Assembly: GCA_037157565.1 (NCBI GenBank)
Contig: JAZHRO010000013.1
Span: 72,595,501-72,659,500, forward strand
Reading direction: 5' to 3'
From: Thalassia testudinum
Taxonomy: Eukaryota > Streptophyta > Magnoliopsida > Alismatales > Hydrocharitaceae
DNA: 64,000 nucleotides
Notes under the pieces: generated by a model
Seen by the model: only the letters and a program-made list of their open reading frames with translations
What the model was told of the DNA's origin: nothing
Databases searched by the model: none
Translations under genes and position numbers: made by a program
Shown here: positions 1 to 9,278 of the stretch, in pieces
Layout: each line of letters opens with the position of its first letter
How positions within the stretch are numbered: the first letter of the stretch is position 1

Positions 1-1319
1 CTACGGTGGATAGAGGAGGCTGGGAGTTGGCTGGCGAGTGTTGATCGGGCGCCACATGGCACGTTGTGGGCCGTTGATCATTAGATCAACGACTAGAACT
101 TCTTGGATCAATTGCAAAAGCTCCGGATGTCGGATTTGGTCGATTTTGAGTCCGTTGGACTCCGTTCATCATTCTGAATCCATCCGTGTGGTTCAATTGC
201 TCATATGAGACCTGTTTTGATATGCACTTGTACAAATGATAATTAATAATGCATTATAAGCAATCTCGATGTGCGATGTATGCAATGCTCCCATGCTCAT
301 TTATGATGTGTTATCTGTGCATTTTATCCTTAAGACCGACCCCATTTGGCAGAATTATCGTCATAAAATGTAGCGTTATCAGATGGCAAAGTGAGAATAC
401 AAGAGAATAGTTAGGACAAGGTGAGGATGTCAAAGTTTAAGGTAGTGCAAGGATGCATAATATAGATGTTGCCATCTAGAGCAAGGAATTGCTATGAAGA
501 TTTTATTACATTGAATGCTAGACAAACATTTAGCCAAAGGGATTCTGCCCTAACATCACTAGCCATCCACAATTTTCAAGCTCCCATTGTGCCAAGCAAA
601 TTGTCCAGGAACCTAGGAATAGGATATGCTGACCCTAATGATTCATCCAAAAATATCGTGTTTGATAAGTTCTTGATGATGTTGGTAACATGTAAATATC
701 GAAGTTGTCACACTCAAGATTTTTTGTCCTTGAAAGAAGGTGGATGATGATATAATAGTTTGGAAAAAGGATATCATTCAATCCCTTGGGGCATCTTCAC
801 TTTGCATCTTTGCCTCACAACCCTACCCCAACAAAAAATGACTTCATTGTGATGCAGCAACAAGTATTCTATTTTGGTAAATCACCAATACCCGATACAC
901 AAGTGAACTCTTCCTTACCTCTATTGGTGCATAAGCAATTAGGCACCACATTAGCCTTTAATGATGGTTTTGATGATAACAAGCATATCAAGTGATTGAG
1001 ATTAAAATTATATGTTATGCATAGTTGTTGCAAGATTAATTTTAGGTTGAAGCTCTCTTGACAAATTACGAAGCCAAGAAGATGGAGGAGATCAAGTTTA
1101 GGTCTCTTTGTAATTTTACAAATTGAGTTGTAATTTCATATTTCTTAGAATGTAAGGAAAGTTCAAATTAGATTAACATTAATCTACACTATTAGGGCAC
1201 CACTTGCATAAGTCTAATTTGGTCAAAAATATGATAAAATATATCCTTAGGGGTTAATAGATCATCCTAGAACCCTATAGGATCAACAAATTTGGTTGGG
1301 ACAGTTGGAGAACTTTTTA
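1..1319. other. Left flank and possible start of copia LTR; no identified gene
   Basis: This stretch is AT-rich. It holds two short open frames on the plus strand (466-747, 93 codons; 786-995, 69 codons) that resemble no family I recognise and show no clear domain. They could be decayed coding sequence or chance. The left end of the copia 5' LTR should lie in or near this stretch, but its 3' partner has lost that part, so the edge cannot be set by comparison. I found no TG start preceded by ACCTC, the five bases that follow the 3' LTR. Confidence 0.3.
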
Positions 1320-1324
1320 CAGTG

Positions 1325-1595
1325 AATCTAACGTTAAGTACAAGTTACCTAATGTTAGGTAGTTGGTCTGAGGTCAACTTAAAGATTCCAGGAGATAGGA
1401 AACTTGGTGTTGAACTGAACATTTAATGTTAGGTAGTTTACATTAGGTTATATAGCGTACACCTAATGTTAGGTAGTGCACTTTAGGCCATCCAAAGGAC
1501 TTTCAGGAGATAGCAAACTTTGGACTTAACTAAGTACCTAATGTTAGATAGTTCACTTAACGTTATATCACTTTTAACTAACGTTAGGTAAGGTG
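1325..1595. repeat. Cluster of TAAYGTTA palindromes in copia LTR U3
   Basis: About seven copies of (AC)CTAAYGTTAGG(T), often with one change, lie within 270 bp upstream of the copia TATA box. Examples are at about 1328, 1350, 1425, 1458, 1531, 1558 and 1582. The core TAACGTTA is a perfect palindrome. Spacing is irregular, so this looks like a cluster of binding sites rather than a satellite. Part of the same cluster survives in the 3' LTR at 26645-26690. Confidence 0.6.
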
Positions 1596-1696
1596 CTTTT
1601 TGTCCAAATCAATTAGCCGTTGGCAAATCAAATGGGAAAACTTTTGAGCCATTGAATAGAGGTCTTTTGCACATCCAAAAGAATCCAAACACCCCT

Positions 1697-1708
1697 CTAT
1701 ATATATGA
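1697..1708 (+). promoter_or_regulatory. TATA box of copia 5' LTR
   Basis: CTATATATATGAAG lies about 100 bp downstream of the palindrome cluster. The same box is kept in the 3' LTR at 26789-26799, as expected for the LTR promoter. Confidence 0.55.
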
Positions 1709-2176
1709 AGTAGTTTCCCACTCCTAGAGGGTTAGAGAACACTTAAAATTCACTCTAAAAGCTCTTCCAAGCCTACATTCAACAAAAGCTTATACTTGGT
1801 GTTCATTGGAGATGTTTTGAGCTCTCGTTCTTGAGGACCACCTTCGTTGGAGCTCAACCACCTCAAATCCCTGTAGTGTCACCTTCATACATTCACTAAG
1901 GGAGTTCTTTTAGTCTCTTAGATAGTTAGTTCATATAATTAATTGCATATCTTATTGGGGCTATCCATAGGAGTTAACTTGTGCTTTAATTCTATTTTAT
2001 TTCTTTATTCTACTTGTAATCTGAGGACCTGGGTTGTGGGTTCCCTTCCTCTTGAGGAAGAGGGATTTGCTTTTGATTGGAATATTAAGAGGATTGTAAA
2101 AGGGTTTGGTACCCCATAAGTACTGATTAGTTTTCCAAGTTTGACTTGGAACAAAATCCTAGCTTGGGAGATCTAG

Positions 2177-4905
2177 TGTTACGACCCGGTTCCCGAATCC
2201 CTACAGGATACGAGAATCAGACCGACTTGACTGATCCCAAGACCTAGTCGTCCAACGAGGAAGTAATAAAAAAAAATAGTAAAATAAACCACATTCACCA
2301 TGCAAGCAACTAAAAGTACAAAAGTACAGCAGTAAAGAAGTAAACTACTACAGTACACACCACCACAACAGTAGAGAATTTAAACAGGTACAGGAATATG
2401 AAGTTACAATACAAGAGTACAAAAGTAGAACAAAATACTCACTACTACAGAAAATGGGGTACAACAAAAGTACAACTACTGGGCTCTACTGGGCCTAGTA
2501 CCCTCTGCAGCCGTGGGCTCTGGCTGCTCAACACCTGGACCTGAAAATGGTGGTAAGTATGACACGTCAGCGAAATGTTGAGTAGAGTGGCAACCAGCTA
2601 ACTAAGAGAAATAGTAAAGGTGGATAGGTAGCTGTTGTTTTTAATTTCTTTCTTTATTTAACTAATTATTCTTTCTTTCATCACTTGATTTATTTATCAG
2701 GTCTTTTTCTTGATCTCGAATGTTCCTCATGGGAATGATCTTGATTGCAGTCTTTTCTGAAAAGTAGAAGTAGCACATGGTGCTCTTCTGGCCGGGAGAG
2801 TCCCCCGTGGTGGTCCTACCCTCAGTCAACCACCCCAAGGTCGCTGACAGACGTAACGGTGACTACGGCATGAGTGATAAGCGTATGGGTAGTTACCTCG
2901 CACTGGCACGCCGTCAGTCGTTTCCATTAACGGGTGCGCCCAAAGCACAGCACGGAACCAGTATAAGGCAGAGCCCTCTCAGTAACAGGGGTCTAGCCCC
3001 TCCACAGTAACCAAATAGGGGTCTCGCTCCTCCACAGTCCGCGCACCCTCACCTGACTACCCTGGTTTTCCCAATGGGCCTAACAAGTCGGTGTAGGGCG
3101 GCTAGTTGAACCCCGAGCCCCGTGGGGTGGCTAGCTCCCTCCCTACACTAGTAGCTCTCCCCGGCATAGTGTACACGAGAGCCAAAGAGTCGATGCATGG
3201 TGACCAAACCCACCCTCGGGTCTCGACCCAAAGGAGGCAGGCTCCCCTTGGCACTAAGAGGTAACATGTGCTTCCCTTGGTACTACATACTTAAGGGACA
3301 ACACACTTCCCAACACATTCCTAGATCCATTTCATTTACTTCCAGGAGCTCTACTCTTATTTCCCCGTAGGGTTCATGCTCATGTTTCTTAGGCCAAGCC
3401 ATACTAGGTTTCATCATTCAGGTTTATTCGCATATAGCATGTGTTTCCAACATTCAATCTTTCCTTTCCAATTTATCTACAAGTAGCTCGTATTTAATTT
3501 CAAACAACAGAAATTACAGGTAGTAGTTACTAGCAACAGTACTCTACATTTCATAGGCAGCTGTTATCCAATTACAGGCAATTATTATTCCATCTACTCA
3601 TCCAAGACTGCATTTCAGGCAATTAATACAATCGTTCCAGTATTTCTAGTCCTAGGATTCATGCCATACCTTAGGATCTATCATTCAATCTAGTGTTTCT
3701 GTCCTAGGATTCATGCCATACCCTAGGATCTATCATTTATTCCAGATATGCATTTATGTTTGTAATTAACTAAGGGAAGCCACTATACCCGTAAAATCGG
3801 GAGTAATGGGGGCTCGATCGGCGGGTCCACGTGCCTCCGCAACCCCCAAATCCGCAACAGAACGTGGTCCTAATACAAGGATCAACCACAAGAAATCACT
3901 CAGAACATGATAAAAAGCATTCCAACAAGTAGAGGAACTTATATAAAGAACGGAATCTTAAATGCGAAAATCGGACCTCGAACGGACCCTAGACGGGTCA
4001 AAAACGACAACGCTAACTCAAATCAGACGTCTGGAACATCTTCCAGATGTCTTAAAAAGTGGTCCAGATCATACCTCACTCTGCACTGCTCCTCAAACAT
4101 CCAGAGATCCTGCTGAACCGTCTGGACCTAGTTCCAGACGTCCGACTATCCCATCGGACGTCTGGAGACGCTCTCCGCCATCTGGTGCCTCGCCCAGACG
4201 TCTGAACCGCGTGGGAGGGCATGTCCCGCACCTTCCCGAAGCAAATCCTACATGCGCACGCAAAATCTCTTAACAAGGCACGCAACAGACGTTCGCAAAT
4301 GGAAGCGTAGGATGTAGTACGTACCTCTCAATCCTCTGGAGCTTCCTCCAAACGTCGTCCACGTTGTCTGGATGTAGGTCCAGACGTCTGATTCTGGGAA
4401 AAATCCCAGTATCAGAAGCTCCTTCGTCTTCTTCCTGTTGCGCGCGGTCGCGCCGCGCTCGCTCATCGGCTGCTCTAGCTGCAGCAGCGTCGGGGGAACC
4501 TCCCCAACACACACACCGCCTCGCGCAGGCCGACCGGTCTCGGACTGCTCCGGTGAGCTCTCTCTCTCTCTCTCACGGCTTGCGTTCTCTCCTCTCCGTC
4601 GCTGCACTCGGCTGCAGCTGCTGCTCTCGCTCTTGCTCTCGCGTGGAAGGAAGGAGAAGACAGGTGGTGTGGGGTGGCGTGAGGGAGAGGAGGGGATATA
4701 TGTAGGCACGGGGGGCAGCTCTGCAGGTCGGCGAGGGAAGAAGAAAGAGAAGAAGGCGACTGGGGCTCAATCTGTGCGCGGCACGCGCGCAGATTCGCGG
4801 TCGTACTCACGCAAAAATTGATTTCCAGACATTTGGGAATGTGTCCAGACGTCTGGCCCGAGTCCCAGATGTCTTAAAAGTGCTTTGATGGCATGGGTCT
4901 TAACA
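2177..4905 (-). mobile_element. Solo LTR, family LTR-B (2.73 kb)
   Basis: It begins TGTTACGACCC and ends GGGTCTTAACA. It interrupts the copia LTR and is flanked by TCTAG on both sides. It is the reverse complement, end to end, of the LTR-B copies at 50065-52562 and 55058-63455. It carries no coding domain. Open frames between 3907 and 4821 lie in a CpG-rich part full of AGACGTCT palindromes and look fortuitous. A GATTCTGGGA/TCCCAGTATC stem-loop is at 4390-4413. The family's internal coding part is nowhere in the window, so calling it an LTR rests on TG..CA ends, a 5-bp duplication and length. Confidence 0.8.
4390..4413. repeat. LTR-B stem-loop
   Basis: GATTCTGGGA and TCCCAGTATC form a 10-bp stem with one mismatch and an AAAA loop, directly after CAGACGTCT. 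The equivalent stems in other copies are at 50497-50526 and 59775-59798. Confidence 0.6.
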
Positions 4906-5070
4906 TCTAGGTAGTGGTTTTCACTTAAGGTTGGGTTTCCACTATAAATTCTTGTGTTGTGGTTGTTATATTTGTGGATTGTTTGAGCACATCTTAAACC
5001 TGTATTAATTTGAATTAGTTGTTTACTTACTATCTTTAGCACTGATCACCCTTCCTCTAGTACTTTCATT

Positions 5071-5082
5071 TGGTATCGGAGC
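5071..5082 (+). other. Copia primer-binding site
   Basis: TGGTATCGGAGC starts two bases after the LTR end. It differs by one base from TGGTATCAGAGC, the usual copia site complementary to the 3' end of initiator tRNA-Met. Confidence 0.8.
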
Positions 5083-5125
5083 ATAGGTTGGTCTACTTTG
5101 GAGTAACTCCCTTTCACCGACGATA

Positions 5126-6617
5126 ATGGCGGAATTAAGCAACATAAGAACAGGAGGGGTTGTCGACCCACCGACCTCCCTACTTTGATGGAAATGGCTA
5201 CACTCATTGGAAGAGGAAGATGACAATCTATCTTAAATCAGCCACCAGAGATCTCTCATTATGGAAAATAGTAGAAAAGGAATTTAAGGTGCCAGAAGTA
5301 GATAGCACCACTGGAGACTATAAGCTGGAAGATGAGAAGATCTCAATCAATTATAAGGCTATGAGCATATTATATTGTGCCCTCTCAAATGATGAATTTA
5401 ATAGAATTTCGCAATTAGAGACGACACATGAAATTTGGAAATACTTTGAAGTCTCCAGGGTGAAGGAGACAAAAATTGGTCTCTTAACCCAAGAGTATGA
5501 GATGTTCAAGATGAAGCCGGGTGAAAGCATAAAAGAACTGAACACAAGATTCACCAATATCATCAACCCTCTCAAGGGGCTTGGGAAGAGTTATCCCTCA
5601 AATGAGATGGTGTCAAAATTCTTGAGGGCTCTAACCAAGGAATGGGAGCCAAAGGTCACTGCAATTGAGGAAGCAATGAATTTGAAGAACATTAGCATGG
5701 ATGAGATACTTGGAAGTCTAATGGCTCATGAAGTGAAGCTTGAGCTAACTAAGAAGGAGGAAAATGAAGCTTCTAGCTCCAAGAAGAAGAATTTGGCATT
5801 CAAAGCCAAAATTGAGAGTGATTCCGATCTCGACAACCAAGATAAATTTGAAGAGGATGAAGAGATGGCTATGTTCTTTAGAAGATTCGAGAGGTATCTG
5901 ACAATGATGAAGTAATTCAAAAAGAGGAGAGATGATGAAACTCCCACTTGCTATGAATGTAAGAAGAAAGAACATATAAGGAAGGATTGTCCTCTACTCA
6001 ATGAGGATAAGAAAGATAAGAAGGAAAGAAAGGAAAGGAAAGAAAAAAAGGGGAGAAGGACGGATGACAAATCAAGAAGGAAGTTTTTCAAGAAGAAGAA
6101 GAAACCATTCGCGGCAACTTTGGATGACTCGGATCAAAGTACAAGTGATAGAAACGACTTCGACTCCGACTTAAGCAATGAAGTTGCACACGTGTGTCTC
6201 ATGACAAATGAGACCGTGGTACATGATTCTACTTCTTTTGATGAGCTACTTGATGCATATGATGAGCTTTTTCATGAATGTAAGAAAATAAAACATGAAA
6301 ATAGAGCCTTGAAAAAGCTTAGAGTAGAAGAAAATGACTTGCAAAACAAATATGAGCTTCTTGTAAATGAAAAATTGGATCTAGAAAAGGAAAATGCAAA
6401 TATGAAAACTGAATGTTTGAACTTAACTAGATCAAATGAAAATCTTATTGCTTCTAACACTAGCTTGCTTATTAAAAAAGACATATTGATGGAAGATACT
6501 ATTGAATTAAAAAATAAAATTGCTTGCTTAGAGAAAGATGTGAATGAGTTTAGAATAAACACAAATAGGTTGATTAATGACTTATCTAAGTTTACTAATG
6601 GTAGTAAGAACGTATAA
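5126..6617 (+). pseudogene. gag: Copia gag remnant (gag polyprotein with zinc knuckle)
   Basis: This encodes the nucleocapsid part of a copia retrotransposon. An ATG at 5126 opens the frame, but a 1-base shift near 5156 moves it to the frame read from 5160. That frame begins with the typical gag N-terminus (PYFDGNGYTHWKRKM) and continues through the helical gag core. A stop at 5913 interrupts it. The same frame then holds the zinc knuckle CYECKKKEHIRKDC (CX2CX4HX4C, from 5949), a Lys-rich linker, and an acidic, Asn/Glu/Lys-rich segment (6120-6614) with heptad-like coiled-coil character. It ends at a stop at 6615. It follows the LTR and primer site directly, as expected. The frameshift and stops make it a dead copy. 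Confidence 0.85.
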
Positions 6618-6779
6618 AAAGTGCTTGTAAGTCAATTACCATTAACCTTTAAGCATGGTATTAATTATGTTGAATCTTCATCTACAACCAAGAAGCCAAT
6701 GAATTTTGTAAAGTCCAAAGGAAAAAACTCCTTTGTGCCACCTAAGGCTAAAAAACCATTTCATCATACATACTTGTAT

Positions 6780-6947
6780 AGTCATAAGGCTCAAAAATAA
6801 TTTTACAATGCACATGCTTTTAGTCATAAGACTTAAAAATAATTTTATAATGCACATGCTTTTAGTCGCAAGGCTCAGAAGCAATCTTATAATGCATATG
6901 CTTTCACTCATAAGACTCAAAGACAATCTTATCATGCATATGTTTTC
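6780..6947 (+). repeat. Four tandem 42-bp units encoding a 14-residue repeat
   Basis: Units start at 6780, 6822, 6864 and 6906. In the gag frame they read approximately SHKAQKQFYNAHAF, then variants with SRKAQKQSYNAYAF and THKTQRQSYHAYVF. The first two units each carry stop codons. The repeat lies between the gag coiled-coil part and the protease. It is an in-frame expansion of a His/Gln/Tyr/Ala-rich linker. Confidence 0.75.
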
Positions 6948-7084
6948 AACCAAAAGGCCAATAACAAATGGATTCCTAAAAGAAACTATTTTTGGGAAAG
7001 GTATTCTAACACTTAAGGACAACCCAAGAAGTCATGGGTACAAAAAAGTTTTCTCAATTCTTATTTTATAGGCCTCAAAAAGGA

Positions 7085-7480
7085 TGAACAAATGAATTAT
7101 GGACAATGGTTGTTCAAGGCACATGACGGGAGATTCCACGCAATTTCTAAACCTCAAGAAAGCTGACAAAGGATACGTGGCTTTAGGCAACAACCAAAAA
7201 TGTCGTATTGTTGGTAAGGGTATGGTAGGTAATTCTTTCAAGAAAGTTAAAAATGTTACCTTAGTCGATGGTTTAAAACATAATATTCTTAGTGTTAGTC
7301 AAATCTATGATAAAGGATGTAAAATTATATTCGATAAAGATAGTTTGAAATAATTGATAAAGAAACTTTAGAAATTTTTTTTTTTATAGGAAGAAGAGAA
7401 AAAGATATTTATGTCCTTGTATTTGATAAGGAAGAAATGGTTGATTGTTTTATGCCTTTAATGAAGAAGAGCTTGTTTTA
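7085..7480 (+). pseudogene. Copia protease and pre-integrase remnant
   Basis: A frame from 7099 reads MDNGCSRHMTGD, matching the copia aspartic protease motif that is normally DSGCSRHMTG. The catalytic Ser is Asn here. Downstream the copia landmarks VDGLKHNILSVSQ and IFDKDSLK lead to the pre-integrase part. A shifted frame continues with REKDIYVLVFDKEE (about 7400-7440). The frame differs from that of gag. Integrase core and reverse transcriptase are missing, so pol was cut by a large internal deletion. Confidence 0.8.
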
Positions 7481-7577
7481 AGGGGAAGTATAGGATAAAA
7501 TAATTAGAAAAGAACTTGAATTTAGTTCCTAGTACTCTAGCTTCAGCGTTTAAATGTACTTATAAGAGCATGGGCTG

Positions 7578-7718
7578 CACTTTCTTAGAGATAATGTGCT
7601 TAAAAATCAAATTAAATTGGAATTTATCTCTACGGAATATCAATTAGCAGATATATTCACTAAACCACTCAATTATGAGAGATTTGGTGAAATTAGGAGA
7701 AAACTTGTGTTTATGTAA
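7578..7718 (+). pseudogene. Copia RNase H C-terminal remnant
   Basis: The frame reads HFLRDNV then [19 protein letters not shown] and ends at a TAA at 7716. This is the characteristic end of copia pol (usual form ..[19 protein letters not shown]). It lies only about 100 bp after the pre-integrase remnant, whereas an intact element has over 2 kb of integrase and RT there. Confidence 0.85.
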
Positions 7719-8521
7719 GATTAGTGACATCAAGGCCTAATAGGATTGCACTCAACTTAGAAATATGCTTCAAATAGGACCATTAAGCATAAGTTGGAGA
7801 AAAGGCACCTTGGTCTTGCTACATTTGATTTTGAGATTCCATGAGTGTGTGGTTGCAATTATTTCAATTTATTATTTTTCTATTCCTCTTAACCTTTGCA
7901 ACCCAATCTTCCCATCTCACTTTACCTTTATTTTTTACCTTTCACCAAAGAGAGAACCTGAGAGAACCCAAACTCCACGTTCTCCCTCTCCTCTCCATCT
8001 TTGAAGGTGTAGATCTTGCTGTTGGAGGTGATCTAACGTTAGACCACACTCCTCCAAGAAGGGATCTCAAGGTATAATCTCTATTTCCACCCTTCTTGTG
8101 AAATCTCTTGTGATTTGATCAAGATCTAGGTCATAAATTAAGGCTTTTGTGTGACTTGATGCTCAGATATGTTTGAAATGGTTCTTGTGATGTTTCTTGC
8201 AGGTTTGCATCTTCATTTTATCATCAATCTTTGATTTGGCCCATAAAACCCTTGTTTTCCAGTCGTGACCTGCATCCTGCACATTAGCTAACGTTAGGTT
8301 GACTTCATCTAACGTTAGATAGCAGTTGTGTCGCTAATCTGAGCAGCTTGTGTACTTTTAACGTTAGGTAAATACCTCCTAACATTAGTTCCCGTTTTCT
8401 CTGCCACCCGCAGCAATACCCTGAACTAACGTTAGCCACATCTTGACTAATGTTAGGTGTCCTATTTTGGCTCTATCAAAGTGATTAGATCAGTTTTTAA
8501 CCTAATTTTGCTTAATTCCTT
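7719..8521 (+). promoter_or_regulatory. Spacer between pol and extra ORF, with TAACGTTA palindromes
   Basis: No coding similarity is seen. The stretch contains a pyrimidine-rich part (7900-8000) and about seven copies of the (C)TAAYGTTAG motif (about 8035, 8288, 8310, 8360, 8381, 8425, 8448). The motif is the one clustered in the copia LTR. The spacer ends just before the ATG at 8522. It may act as leader or promoter of the extra ORF; this is inference from position and shared motif. Confidence 0.45.
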
Positions 8522-9278
8522 ATGGCACCCAAATCCCGAAAGGACAAGGGGAATGGACCGGCATCCTCTAGTGATGCATCCTTTGACCCGTTCCAATCGG
8601 AGCTCCTTAGGTATGCCCATTCTGATGCGGCAAAGGAGCATCTCACTAAATTTGGTGCTTTTATTACCTATTCAATTCGATCCATTATCTAGGATGACTT
8701 CAGAAAATTTGATTTAAAATCAATGTTTGATGTGAATGACTTCTCAACGTACTTTGACTATAACCAAAATGGCATTCGCTATCCCTTTTTGACAAAAAAT
8801 TGGTATGCCAACCTGACCTGGTCTAACCATCCCTCTACTAGGAAAATTCTTAAGACCAATCTTTTTGGCAAAAACATTGTGCTTAACTTTGTTAAACTTT
8901 CAGAGATTTTTGGGGTCCCTCACTTTGGTTCTATCATTCAATTTATCTCTCATGAACTTGGTTAACATGGCATCCTAAGGGACTTAGTACCCCTAGAAAG
9001 TGCTATTGTAGGTAGCTACTGCTTGGCACGTAACATTATGTATCCTCTCCCAAAGTTGATTGCTAGGGTTCTTTACTACAGTCTCTTTCTTAAAAGGCAA
9101 TCAAGAATGTTTAATCACCTCTCTTCTGACTTAGCCTTTGTCACCTATGTTGTCCTCACCAAGAAACCTCTTTATTGGGCAAAGATTGTTCTCGATGAGA
9201 TTATCAAGGAACCGGTCAATTTCCTACCCTTCTCCAACATCATAGCGTGCATCGCTTTGCACTATGGTGTTTGCCTTA
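8522..9278 (+). pseudogene. Extra ORF, resembles plant 'putative transposon protein' domain
   Basis: One frame runs about 252 codons from ATG 8522 (MAPKSRKDKGNGPASSSDAS) to 9278, broken only by stops at codon 57 (TAG 8690) and codon 148 (TAA 8963). No frameshift is needed. The low-complexity Lys/Ser start, a segment around WYANLTWSNHPSTRKI, and the later VGSYCLARNIMYPLPKLIARV and FLPFSNIIACIALHYGV recall the 'putative plant transposon protein' domain (Transposase_32) found in many plant repeats. Its biochemical role is unknown. Its place after RNase H and before the 3' LTR is where some large copia elements keep an extra, env-like ORF. Gypsy element 1 cuts it at 9279, and no continuation exists on the other side. 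Confidence 0.55.

Larger units (their letters stand above)
1320..5068 (+). mobile_element. Ty1/copia 5' LTR, split by a solo LTR-B
   Basis: The segments 1545-2176 and 4911-5068 match, in order, the three pieces of the 3' LTR at 26630-26818, 54816-55057 and 63456-63829. The LTR ends in TTTCA at 5068, two bases before a primer-binding site at 5071. It includes a TATA box at 1697 and a cluster of TAACGTTA palindromes. The solo LTR-B at 2177-4905 interrupts it with a TCTAG duplication (2172-2176 and 4906-4910). The left boundary given here is only the start of the palindrome cluster; the true LTR start is unresolved. Confidence 0.7.

Noticed and set aside
917..925. ACCTC at about 916-920 as the left target duplication of the copia element
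   Set aside because: The bases after it do not start TG, and alignment with the 3' LTR cannot reach this point.
466..995. Two short plus-strand frames as a possible host gene
   Set aside because: No recognisable family, no splice context, short; kept only as unassigned flank.
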